Assembly: GCA_028679485.1 (NCBI GenBank)
Contig: JAJRBL010000158.1
Location: 1 to 10,336, forward strand
From: Methanospirillum sp.
GTDB taxonomy: Archaea; Halobacteriota; Methanomicrobia; Methanomicrobiales; Methanospirillaceae
Length of the DNA: 10,336 nucleotides
Reading direction: 5' to 3'
Made by a program: the position numbers and the translations under genes. This document shows, one piece after another, positions 1-7,353 of this stretch. The notes under the pieces were generated by a model, which was not told the origin of the DNA, made no database searches, and saw only the letters and a list, made by a program, of their open reading frames with translations. The stretch's first letter is position 1; every line of letters begins with the position of its first letter.

Positions 1-57
1 AAGAGAGATCTTATCCGTCTCATCGGGACCTCGCTCCGTGACTCCAAGAAGACCTGA
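1..57 (+). CDS. C-terminal end of an unidentified protein (partial)
   Basis: An open frame runs from the first base to a TGA at 55-57 and encodes 18 residues ending in RDSKKT. It is cut by the window edge, so neither product nor length can be judged. The next gene starts at 60, leaving a 2-nt gap, which is what would be expected of an upstream operon partner of the PHP gene. The other two forward frames run straight through the PHP start and look less likely. The tail is basic and contains no motif I recognise. Confidence 0.5.
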   Translation, partial: KRDLIRLIGTSLRDSKKT

Positions 58-59
58 TC

Positions 60-710
60 ATGTACGATTTTCACACCCATACCCTGCTTTCAGACGGGGA
101 TCTCCTTCCGTCTGAGTTGCTCCGCCGGATGAAGGTCATAGGTTATACCACCGTTGCAATCACCGATCATGTTGATCGCAGCAACCTTGTCTGGACGATC
201 AGGGCTATTGAGCGTATTCGCCCGTCTGCCGAAGAGATGGGGATCAGGTTGCTTGCAGGGGTTGAAATTACCCATGTCCCCCCGCCGGAGATCCCAGGTC
301 TTGCACGACTGGCAAAAGACGAGGGGGCGGAGATCGTAGTTGTTCACGGGGAGACTCCTGTCGAGCCTGTGGCCCCGGGAACCAACCACGCGGCCTGCGA
401 ATCACCCGATGTTGACATTCTGGCCCATCCCGGACTTATCACTCCCGAAGATGCAGCCTCTGCAGCTGCCAAGGATATCGCCCTTGAGATCACCGCGAGG
501 GGAGGACATAACCGCACGAACGGGCACGTGGCAAAGACGGCCAAACAAAGCGGATGTCTCCTGGTTATCGACTCTGACGCCCATCATCCCGGCGACCTGA
601 TGTCGGAACAGGACCGGAAGATTATTGCTCTGGGAGCAGGAGTGGATCGGGAAAAACTCGAAAGTCTGCTCTCTATAAAAAGAAATGCCTTTTATCAGCG
701 GTTTACGTAG
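60..710 (+). CDS. PHP-domain metal-dependent phosphoesterase (histidinol-phosphatase-like)
   Basis: This is a cytoplasmic PHP-superfamily protein of 216 residues, the size of a stand-alone PHP domain. The metal ligands expected for this fold are visible: FHTHT (H5, H7), D12, TDH (H37), GVE (E69), VVHGE (H96), LAHPG (H123) and the terminal DSDAHH (D171, D173, H175). It is therefore probably an active trinuclear-metal phosphoesterase rather than the ligand-poor RNase P protein Rpp30, which has a related fold. The family is often annotated as histidinol phosphatase, but no his gene lies nearby. The neighbours are gar1 and tfb, so the substrate is open; I infer a housekeeping role, possibly on a nucleotide or RNA-derived phosphate. 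ATG at 60 follows the preceding stop by 2 nt, with no clear Shine-Dalgarno sequence, which suggests translational coupling. The fold assignment is secure; the substrate is not. Confidence 0.85.
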   Translation: MYDFHTHTLLSDGDLLPSELLRRMKVIGYTTVAITDHVDRSNLVWTIRAIERIRPSAEEMGIRLLAGVEITHVPPPEIPGLARLAKDEGAEIVVVHGETPVEPVAPGTNHAACESPDVDILAHPGLITPEDAASAAAKDIALEITARGGHNRTNGHVAKTAKQSGCLLVIDSDAHHPGDLMSEQDRKIIALGAGVDREKLESLLSIKRNAFYQRFT

Positions 711-728
711 TACTTAAGAGTTGCCATA

Positions 729-760
729 ATCTATAAATAAAACATATCAATACATATATA
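729..760 (+). promoter_or_regulatory. TATA-box region for the gar1-tfb unit
   Basis: The gap between the PHP gene and gar1 is strikingly AT-rich and holds two archaeal TATA-like elements, CTATAAATAA (731-740) and ACATATATA (752-760). Archaeal transcription normally starts about 25 nt downstream of the box. The first would give a leader of roughly 50 nt and the second about 30 nt before gar1 at 814. Which one is used cannot be decided by eye. The region suggests gar1-tfb is a separate unit from the PHP gene. Confidence 0.55.
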
Positions 761-813
761 GGTTGCTTACCTTATCTCCGGTGGGGGGATATTGAGTTTT
801 TGGGGGCGATGAA

Positions 814-1044
814 TTGGTACGGGCGATTGGAAGAGTTAAATGCAGATTGGGGCAGCAGGTATTGATTGTTGAGTGTGATGCTGCAAAACTCCCTCGCCTT
901 TACAGCACGGTACTGGATAAACGATGGAAACACGTAGGCAAACTTATCGATATCTTCGGTAATGTCACATCACCGTATGCGGCGGTATTGACCAATATTC
1001 AGGAGCCGGAACGGCTCATTGGTGAACGGCTCTTTATCAAATAG
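814..1044 (+). CDS. gar1: Gar1, H/ACA ribonucleoprotein subunit
   Basis: This is a small basic protein of 76 residues, typical of archaeal Gar1. Gar1 is the beta-barrel subunit of the H/ACA RNP (with Cbf5, Nop10 and L7Ae) that guides pseudouridylation of rRNA. The Gar1/Naf1 core is visible: a first strand with IGRV near residue 5, then a [20 protein letters not shown] segment (residues 36-55) with the conserved G-x-(I/V)-x-D-(I/V)-F-G-x-V-x-x-P-Y pattern. The start is TTG at 814: an in-frame TGA at 793-795 leaves no ATG upstream, the nearby ATG at 809 is out of frame, and a G-run at 802-806 can act as ribosome-binding site 7 nt before the TTG. The gene sits 8 nt before tfb, the gar1-tfb pairing seen in many methanogens, and is probably cotranscribed with it. 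Confidence 0.88.
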   Translation: MVRAIGRVKCRLGQQVLIVECDAAKLPRLYSTVLDKRWKHVGKLIDIFGNVTSPYAAVLTNIQEPERLIGERLFIK

Positions 1045-1052
1045 AGGAAATA

Positions 1053-2066
1053 ATGTCAGAAGAGGTAGAGAAACTCCGTTCCCTTCAAAAGGAGCGGGAA
1101 GCACTCAGAAACAGACTGACCGGAAAGGTCGTCGAAAAACAGAAAAAAATTGAGAACCAGACCGAGTCCCAGTGTCCCGAGTGTGGCAGCCGCCAGCTGG
1201 TTCATGATTACGAACGGGCAGAACTGGTTTGTCAGCAGTGTGGTCTTGTAATTGATGCTGAATTCATCGATCGAGGTCCTGAATGGCGTGCATTCGATCA
1301 TGATCAGCGGATGAAGAGGTCGCGGGTTGGTGCACCGATGACCTTCACCATCCATGACAAGGGTCTGTCCACCATGATCGACTGGAGAAACAGGGACAGT
1401 TATGGCAGGGCAATATCATCGAAAAACCGTGCACAACTCTACCGTCTCCGGAAATGGCAGCGCCGTATCAGGGTAAGCAATGCAACCGAACGTAACCTGG
1501 CTTTTGCGCTCTCTGAACTGGACAGGATGGCATCGGCCCTTGGTCTGCCGAGGAATGTCAGGGAGACCGCTGCAGTCGTATACCGTGATGCAGTGGACAA
1601 GAACCTCATCAGGGGGAGAAGTATTGAAGGTGTCGCCGCCGCCGCCCTGTATGCCGCCTGCCGGCAGTGCAGTGTTCCCCGTACGCTTGATGAGATAGCA
1701 GAAGTATCCAGGGTATCCAGGAAGGAGATCGGAAGAACATACCGGTTTATCTCGCGTGAACTCGGTCTTAAACTGCTGCCGACCTCACCGATTGATTATG
1801 TCCCGCGGTTCTGTTCCGGGCTCCAGTTAAAGGGTGAAGTCCAGAGCAGGGCAGTAGAGATTCTCAGGCAGGCCGGTGAACGTGAGCTGACCTCGGGAAG
1901 AGGCCCGACCGGTGTTGCTGCCGCTGCTATCTATATCTCATCCATCCTCGGCGGAGAGAGAAGAACTCAGAGGGAAGTTGCGGAAGTAGCCGGGGTTACC
2001 GAGGTCACCATTAGAAACCGGTATAAGGAACTGGCAGAAAAATTAGATATTGAGATCATCCTCTGA
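1053..2066 (+). CDS. tfb: Transcription initiation factor IIB (TFB)
   Basis: TFB is the archaeal TFIIB: it binds TBP-TATA-BRE complexes and recruits RNA polymerase. The 337 residues show the domains in order. A charged, probably helical N-terminal extension covers 1-38. A zinc ribbon follows with CPEC (C41, C44) and CQQC (C60, C63). The B-reader/linker segment (about 70-115) includes the GPEWRAF and KRSRVGAP motifs. Two cyclin-fold repeats span about 140-235 and 245-335, each with a G-rich GVAAAA helix (193-198 and 287-292). A C-terminal recognition helix ([11 protein letters not shown]) should contact BRE. Nothing is truncated and all four zinc cysteines are present. ATG 1053 has GAGG 8 nt upstream, just after the gar1 stop. 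The extra 35-40 residues before the ribbon are, as I recall, usual in Methanomicrobiales. This is the most secure call in the window. Confidence 0.97.
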   Translation: MSEEVEKLRSLQKEREALRNRLTGKVVEKQKKIENQTESQCPECGSRQLVHDYERAELVCQQCGLVIDAEFIDRGPEWRAFDHDQRMKRSRVGAPMTFTIHDKGLSTMIDWRNRDSYGRAISSKNRAQLYRLRKWQRRIRVSNATERNLAFALSELDRMASALGLPRNVRETAAVVYRDAVDKNLIRGRSIEGVAAAALYAACRQCSVPRTLDEIAEVSRVSRKEIGRTYRFISRELGLKLLPTSPIDYVPRFCSGLQLKGEVQSRAVEILRQAGERELTSGRGPTGVAAAAIYISSILGGERRTQREVAEVAGVTEVTIRNRYKELAEKLDIEIIL

Positions 2067-2076
2067 TCCCTCTTTT

Positions 2077-2148
2077 GGGCTCGTAGATCAGTGGTAGATC
2101 GCTGTGTTCGCAACGCAGAGGCCGCGGGTTCAAGTCCCGCCGGGTCCA
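2077..2148 (+). tRNA. tRNA-Ala(CGC)
   Basis: A complete cloverleaf of 72 nt is visible. The acceptor arm GGGCTCG (2077-2083) pairs with CGGGTCC (2141-2147), with discriminator A at 2148. The D arm is GATC/GATC (2086-2100). The anticodon stem is CTGTG/CGCAG around loop TTCGCAA with anticodon CGC at 2109-2111. The variable loop has 5 nt. The T stem is GCGGG/CCCGC with loop TTCAAGT. The third acceptor pair is G3:U70, the classic alanine identity element, which independently supports the anticodon reading of GCG codons. No intron is present and CCA is not encoded; A73 is followed directly by TTTTT. The gene begins 10 nt after the tfb stop, so its promoter must lie inside tfb or it is processed from the tfb transcript. 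Confidence 0.96.
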
Positions 2149-2153
2149 TTTTT
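2149..2153 (+). terminator. Oligo-T terminator after tRNA-Ala
   Basis: Five T residues follow the discriminator base directly. Archaeal RNA polymerase releases at oligo-T tracts, so this would end the tRNA (and any tfb read-through) transcript. It is also the outer edge of the inverted repeat at 2149-2291. Confidence 0.5.
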
Positions 2154-2291
2154 ATAGTGTACTGCAAAAGGTTTTGAATAACCGAATGATAGAGGAGAAT
2201 ATTCTAAAACCCGGACTCTACAGGTATTTCATACCTTAAACTAACATTCCGGATTATTCTGGAACGTTTTGCAGGATACTGTACATAAAAA
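2149..2291. repeat. Long imperfect inverted repeat between tRNA-Ala and the propeller gene
   Basis: By hand alignment, the left arm 2149-2192 and right arm 2241-2291 are imperfect inverted copies. The matching blocks are TTTTTAT/ATAAAAA (2149-2155 with 2285-2291), CTGCAAAA/TTTTGCAG (2162-2169 with 2267-2274), GAATAA/TTATTC (2176-2181 with 2254-2259), then CCG and AATG blocks. About 37 positions match over about 50, with several small gaps. The 48-nt centre holds its own hairpin, AGGTAT-TTC-ATACCT (2222-2236); the palindrome GAATATTC lies at 2197-2204. No ORF of note lies inside. The element begins exactly after the tRNA discriminator base. It could be a decayed MITE-like insertion, a structured RNA or a convergent terminator zone. 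Confidence 0.6.
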
Positions 2292-2309
2292 CGAGAACGG
2301 AGTCCCCGA

Positions 2310-3464
2310 TCAATCCGATTCCGAGAGATGATCCAGCAGGCAGTTAATATTGACGATACTCCTCAGTATTCCGGGAAGCCCCTGGTTCTGATTTGTATCT
2401 GCGCCCATTACGGAGAAGTATAACATCACATTCCCCTCTTCTTCCTCTATCTCCGGATCCATGAGCCAGACACCGGGCTGTGTTGTCTCAAGGATGGGAA
2501 CCGGCTTGTACTTCGAGAAATCCAGGCCATCGTCAGATACAGAAAAGAATATCCGCTGCCCTTTAAATTTCGGCTTGATATCGATATAGAACATCCCGGT
2601 CCTGCCGTCGGGAAGAAGCAGGACAACCGGATCATTTCCGAAGATGACACGGTTTCCATCCTCAATTCTCCACGAGATCCCCTGATCCTCTGAAAAAGCA
2701 CTTTTTATCCCGGTCTCCGGTGAATTGTAATACATCCTGAGGGTTCCATTCGGATAAGTTATCCCCGAAGGGAACGATAACTCTTCACCTGCGTGATCGT
2801 CACTGTTGTTTCCCGATATGGCGATCTCTCTCCTGTCAGAAAAATGAATTCCGTCAGGAGAGTGTGCTGTGTAGAACTGATAATCCATGCCCTCGGTCTG
2901 GCGGAATATCATGTTGTATCCTCCGTTCGGAAGACTAAACACCCAGGGTTCTGTCTGAAGGCCCAATTCAGACGAATTCATGAGAAAACATGAATCGGCA
3001 GCCTTGCTCCAGGTAATCCCGTCCGACGAGACCATGCACTTGATCCCCTCATCCCAGCCGCTATAATACGCCATAAGCCTCCCGTCGGGTAATTTTACCA
3101 GGTCATAGGCGATACCCTCGAGCTCCGAGGGTTCCGGGGTACCGACACAGTCACCGATCCGGACCATTGCAGGCATCAGGACGTGATCAGGCGATCCGAA
3201 AGTGAAAAAAATATCAGTTGTCTTATCCCCGCCGATCGAGATATTCTGGGTCTGGTACAGGTATCCTTCAGGAGAGGCACTAACGAGGTGATAACCCGGA
3301 ACCAGGCCGGATACCTCAACCGGGGTTGTTCCTGCATAGGTATCATCGATATATATCGGGATAGACGGAATATCCGCATCAATCCTGACCGAACTACTGT
3401 TTTCGGCTGCTCCGGTTACTATCAGGAGAAGGAAAACCGTAATAAAGAGCAGCAGAAGCTTCAT
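2310..3464 (-). CDS. Secreted PEGA-domain/beta-propeller surface protein
   Basis: This 384-residue protein begins with a Sec-type signal peptide: MK, then a run of Leu/Ile/Val to about residue 17, with a likely cut near TGAA-EN (residue 20). A PEGA-like domain follows (about 26-90; IPIYIDDTYAGTTPVEVSGL, then GYH and PEGY). The rest consists of repeats of about 50-60 residues carrying a LPDG/LPNG/YPNG turn (125, 178, 237, 284) and an S-x-D-G-x-x-W/F box (146, 202, 258, 309), as in sialidase- or GH43-type beta-propellers; I count four or five blades. Cysteines at 106, 143, 159 and 375 could form disulfides. It probably acts outside the membrane in glycan or surface binding; an enzymatic role is not demonstrable. 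ATG 3464 lacks a Shine-Dalgarno sequence. It overlaps the stop of a small upstream ORF by ATGA, and a TATA-like TATTATAAG (3483-3491) about 25 nt upstream would also suit a leaderless mRNA. Confidence 0.8.
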   Translation of the reverse strand: MKLLLLFITVFLLLIVTGAAENSSSVRIDADIPSIPIYIDDTYAGTTPVEVSGLVPGYHLVSASPEGYLYQTQNISIGGDKTTDIFFTFGSPDHVLMPAMVRIGDCVGTPEPSELEGIAYDLVKLPDGRLMAYYSGWDEGIKCMVSSDGITWSKAADSCFLMNSSELGLQTEPWVFSLPNGGYNMIFRQTEGMDYQFYTAHSPDGIHFSDRREIAISGNNSDDHAGEELSFPSGITYPNGTLRMYYNSPETGIKSAFSEDQGISWRIEDGNRVIFGNDPVVLLLPDGRTGMFYIDIKPKFKGQRIFFSVSDDGLDFSKYKPVPILETTQPGVWLMDPEIEEEEGNVMLYFSVMGADTNQNQGLPGILRSIVNINCLLDHLSESD

Positions 3465-3628
3465 AGGTTGAGATCTGTCAGCTTATAATATCTATCTTCG
3501 GTTCGGATACCTTCTTTCACCGCATTTCTTCCTGCTGACAGGGGATTTTTCTGACTATCCATCATTGCTTCGCAGATATCCATCATATCCGGTACCGTAT
3601 GAGGGCAATTTCTGCATGAAAAAAGCAT
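3461..3628 (-). CDS. Small 55-residue cysteine-containing ORF upstream of the propeller gene
   Basis: A 55-codon ORF opens at ATG 3626-3628 and ends with TGA at 3461-3463. That stop shares the ATGA tetranucleotide with the start of the secreted propeller gene. The product begins MLFSCRNCPH, with a CxxC pair (C5, C8) and a third Cys at residue 19, then a Met-rich helix-like stretch (PDMMDICEAMMD) and a charged C-terminus ending LTDLNL. I recognise no family; C/H residues could bind metal. The start has no clear Shine-Dalgarno sequence and its promoter is not obvious. The 4-nt overlap, the same junction type used twice in the neighbouring rib operon, is the main argument that it is real. Against it, an open frame this short can occur by chance, and a TATA-like box for the propeller gene lies within it. 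Confidence 0.42.
   Translation of the reverse strand: MLFSCRNCPHTVPDMMDICEAMMDSQKNPLSAGRNAVKEGIRTEDRYYKLTDLNL
3483..3491 (-). promoter_or_regulatory. Candidate TATA box for the propeller gene
   Basis: Read on the - strand this is TATTATAAG, centred about 23 nt upstream of the ATG at 3464. At the usual archaeal box-to-start distance, transcription would begin at or next to the ATG and give a leaderless mRNA, which fits the absence of a Shine-Dalgarno sequence. It competes with the alternative that the gene is read from a transcript starting before the small ORF. Confidence 0.4.
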
Positions 3629-3690
3629 GATACGTACGCGCCGCAGATTCAGGAGACCGATTCCCGTGCATGTTCTGGCATCTCACCCGG

Positions 3691-3716
3691 AAAAAGGGAT
3701 AATTCCCTTTCAAAAA
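3691..3716 (-). terminator. Hairpin plus T-run terminator of the aminotransferase-rib operon
   Basis: On the - strand, 30-50 nt after the aminotransferase stop, a perfect 7-bp stem AAAGGGA/TCCCTTT with a 4-nt loop (3693-3710) runs into TTTTT (3691-3695), and another TTTTT precedes the stem (3712-3716). T-tracts are what archaeal polymerase needs for release; the hairpin may add 3'-end protection. The position suits termination of the upstream four-gene operon. Confidence 0.6.
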
Positions 3717-3740
3717 TACCCTGAAAAACCCGGACCCCTC

Positions 3741-4874
3741 TCAGAGAACCGCCCTGATCCTCTTCATCGCTTCTTCCAGCCGGTCCAGGGAGGCTGCATA
3801 ACTTATCCGGATCCAGCCGGGATTATGAAATGCAGAACCGGGTGTCACCGCAACATGACCCTCTTCAAGCCATCTTGATGCCACCGCGACATCATCTCCG
3901 TTTACCCTGACATAGGCATAAAAAGCGCCGTCGGCAGGGGCATAGGGCAGACTCATCTCATCAAGACAGCGAAGAATGAAATTCCTTCTCTTCAGAAACT
4001 CGGCCCGCATCTCTTCCACGCACTGTTGGGGCCCCCGAAGTGCAGCCACTCCGCCAAACATCGCGAATGTTGCCGGATGACTGATCGTGTGCTGCTGTAC
4101 ACGGTTCAGGTACCCGATGATATCCCTGCAAGCCACGGCATACCCAAGCCTCCAGCCGGTCATTGCATACGCCTTGGAGAAGCCGTTGATTGTTATCGTC
4201 CGTTCTGCCATCCCGGAAAATGACGCAAGAGAATAATGTTTTTTGCCATAGACCAGTTTCTCGTAGATCTCATCCGAGAGTGCGATGAGATCGTGATCCT
4301 GGCAGATATCCGCTATTATCCGGAATGAATCCTTGTCCAATACCGATCCGCTAGGATTTGAGGGACTGTTTATGATGATCATCCTGGTCTTCTCCGACAC
4401 CTTCTCCATCAGGGTGTCATCGATCTGGAACGTTCCAGGATCCAGGGGATGGTGGACGGCCACCCCGCCTGCTATCTGCACGCAGGGTTCATAACTCACC
4501 CACGAGGGATCCAGGATTACCGCCTCATCACCCGGACTCAGAACCGCCTCACAGGCCTCATATATCGAATCCTTTGCACCGCACCCGACGATCACTTCAT
4601 CTGGAGAACAGGGGAATCCGTTTTCCCGTTCTATCTTCTCTGCCACGGCCGCGAGAAGATCGGGAATGCCTTTTCCCGGGGCATAATGGGTCTCGCCCCG
4701 GGAAAGGGCATCAATACAGGCCCGCGTAATATGAGGCGGAGTCGGGAAGTCCGGCTCCCCGATAGAGAGACTGATGACATCGGTCCCTGCTGCCTGCATT
4801 TTCCGTGCCTTCTCGGTGATCTCGATGGTCGCTGACGGGGCTATGGCCGCGATCTTCGTCGAGAGCTTCCTCAT
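3741..4874 (-). CDS. Class I PLP aminotransferase (aspartate aminotransferase-like), rib operon copy
   Basis: This is a fold-type I PLP enzyme of 377 residues, normal for the aspartate/aromatic aminotransferase subgroup I-gamma. Visible active-site residues are N173 in SPSNPSG, D201 and Y204 in SDEIY, the Schiff-base lysine K234 in [12 protein letters not shown] (with R242 for the phosphate) and the C-terminal substrate-carboxylate arginine R356 in [21 protein letters not shown] (60-73) is the family's substrate-side loop. It should transfer amino groups between glutamate/2-oxoglutarate and an oxo-acid; which one cannot be told. ATG 4872-4874 overlaps the ribH stop as ATGA, so translation is coupled to ribH. 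It is paralogous to the aminotransferase at 7342-8556, with many shared motifs. A perfect 11-bp inverted repeat lies inside the coding sequence at 4672-4705. Confidence 0.92.
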   Translation of the reverse strand: MRKLSTKIAAIAPSATIEITEKARKMQAAGTDVISLSIGEPDFPTPPHITRACIDALSRGETHYAPGKGIPDLLAAVAEKIERENGFPCSPDEVIVGCGAKDSIYEACEAVLSPGDEAVILDPSWVSYEPCVQIAGGVAVHHPLDPGTFQIDDTLMEKVSEKTRMIIINSPSNPSGSVLDKDSFRIIADICQDHDLIALSDEIYEKLVYGKKHYSLASFSGMAERTITINGFSKAYAMTGWRLGYAVACRDIIGYLNRVQQHTISHPATFAMFGGVAALRGPQQCVEEMRAEFLKRRNFILRCLDEMSLPYAPADGAFYAYVRVNGDDVAVASRWLEEGHVAVTPGSAFHNPGWIRISYAASLDRLEEAMKRIRAVL

Positions 4875-5299
4875 GCTAACCGCTGTACCAGTTTAACCGC
4901 GGACTCCACCGCCCGCTTTGCGTAATCCATCCGTTCAGTCGCTTCAAGTCTTGTCATGCCGGGCCCTGAAATACCCAGGGTTACCGGTTTTCCAAACTCC
5001 AGGGAGAGATCGATGATCTTCCGGGCTGCATGCTGGACCACGATCTCGTCATGCTGCGTTGCACCCTCGATCACGCACCCGATGGTCACCACTGCATCAA
5101 CCCTGCCTGCCATGAGCATCTTCTTTATAGCAAGCGGCATATCGTATGCCCCCGGAACATATAGCCGCTCAGTGACCTCTGCACCCAGGAAACGAGCATG
5201 TTCCTCTGCTTCGATCTCCATCATGTACGTAATGTCGCGGTTAAATTCAGCAACTACAAATCCCAGTTTTATCTTGGAAGAGTCCTTTTTTACTGCCAT
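4871..5299 (-). CDS. ribH: 6,7-dimethyl-8-ribityllumazine synthase (RibH)
   Basis: RibH condenses 5-amino-6-ribitylaminouracil with 3,4-dihydroxy-2-butanone 4-phosphate to give lumazine, the penultimate step of riboflavin synthesis, and usually assembles into pentamers or 60-mers. From the chosen start the product is 142 residues. Visible motifs: VVAEFN with the substrate-stacking Phe (F19), VPGAYDMP (48-55), [14 protein letters not shown] with the catalytic His (H83), and an ATER segment with the Arg (R123) that I align by memory to R127 of the B. subtilis enzyme. An in-frame GTG at 5308 would add three residues. I prefer ATG 5299 because that GTG lies inside a GGTGA ribosome-binding site (5305-5309) 5 nt before the ATG. 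It follows ribC by 12 nt, and a GC hairpin sits just before the ribC stop. Confidence 0.94.
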   Translation of the reverse strand: MAVKKDSSKIKLGFVVAEFNRDITYMMEIEAEEHARFLGAEVTERLYVPGAYDMPLAIKKMLMAGRVDAVVTIGCVIEGATQHDEIVVQHAARKIIDLSLEFGKPVTLGISGPGMTRLEATERMDYAKRAVESAVKLVQRLA

Positions 5300-5304
5300 A
5301 TTTC

Positions 5305-5309
5305 TCACC
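5305..5309 (-). promoter_or_regulatory. Ribosome-binding site GGTGA that fixes the ribH start
   Basis: GGTGA matches the complement of the archaeal 16S 3' end and lies 5 nt before ATG 5299. The in-frame GTG that gives a longer reading is part of this site, which argues for the shorter protein. Confidence 0.55.
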
Positions 5310-5311
5310 AG

Positions 5312-6900
<1,589 letters not shown>

Positions 6901-6954
6901 AAAAATCGAGTATACTATTACCCTTCCTGCCTGATTATTATTCGGGGATGATTC
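6901..6954. promoter_or_regulatory. Divergent promoter region, aminotransferase operon / purE
   Basis: These 54 bp separate two divergent start codons. On the + strand TATACTATTA (6911-6920) is the best TATA candidate for purE, and GGGGATGA (6944-6951) is its ribosome-binding site. On the - strand AATAATAATC (about 6933-6942) could serve the aminotransferase operon with a leader of about 10 nt and no Shine-Dalgarno sequence. An 8-bp palindrome, AGTATACT, lies at 6909-6916. The assignments are by eye. Confidence 0.45.
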
Positions 6955-7353
6955 ATGGCAGACGTACATATCATCTGCGGGTCGGCATCAGACGAAGAGA
7001 TCGCCAGAAAAACCTGGGAGATTCTCGATGAATACAAAATATCCTACGATTACCAGGTCATATCCGCACACCGCGATCCCGCCCGGCTGGACGAGTACAT
7101 CGCCGGATCAGATGCGAAGATCTTCATCTGTATCGCCGGGCTTTCAGCAGCTCTTCCCGGCGTGGTTGCATCAAAGACAAAAAAGCCCGTGATCGGGGTT
7201 CCGGTCTCGGGAAAACTTATGGGAGGGCTGGACGCCCTGCTTTCCATCGTGCAGATGCCCAAAGGGGTTCCGGTCGCCTGTGTCGGGGTGGACAACGGGC
7301 AGAATGCCGCCCACCTTGCTGCACGGATCCTTGATCTTGTCTCAGGCGTGTAA
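6955..7353 (+). CDS. purE: PurE, phosphoribosylaminoimidazole carboxylase / N5-CAIR mutase family
   Basis: PurE makes 4-carboxy-AIR in purine synthesis. Class I enzymes rearrange N5-CAIR from PurK, while class II enzymes fix CO2 on AIR directly. The 132 residues show the nucleotide-phosphate loop CGSASDEE (8-15), the catalytic SAHRDP (37-42), the loop [10 protein letters not shown] (61-70), GVPVSG (81-86) and SIVQMP (97-102), ending with [13 protein letters not shown] is the class I form. The loop, however, lacks the second class I histidine of GAAHLPG and resembles the class II AGRSNAL pattern. The protein stops soon after the core fold, shorter than bacterial PurE (about 165 residues), without the C-terminal helix. 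No purK lies nearby. The start is supported by GGGGATGA just upstream. The 3' end overlaps the convergent aminotransferase gene by 12 bp. Confidence 0.92.
   Translation: MADVHIICGSASDEEIARKTWEILDEYKISYDYQVISAHRDPARLDEYIAGSDAKIFICIAGLSAALPGVVASKTKKPVIGVPVSGKLMGGLDALLSIVQMPKGVPVACVGVDNGQNAAHLAARILDLVSGV

Noticed and set aside
2136..2310. tRNA 3' end as an integration (att) site, with a GTCC-containing echo near 2300
   Set aside because: The resemblance between the tRNA end and CGGAGTCC at 2299-2306 is only a few bases, and no integrase or prophage gene lies nearby.
3117..3138. Short CCCTCG/CGAGGG inverted repeat inside the propeller gene
   Set aside because: It is a 6-bp stem within coding sequence for an acidic segment; this level of pairing is expected by chance in a gene of this length.
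3627..3878. An 83-codon open frame on the + strand
   Set aside because: It covers the terminator hairpin and runs antisense into the aminotransferase C-terminus. It is Pro/Arg-rich without a motif, and no ribosome-binding site is evident.
6901..6969. A 23-residue longer N-terminus for the class V aminotransferase
   Set aside because: It would cross the whole divergent promoter region and the first codons of purE. Family members begin at the MKDETLLMLPGP segment, which matches ATG 6900.
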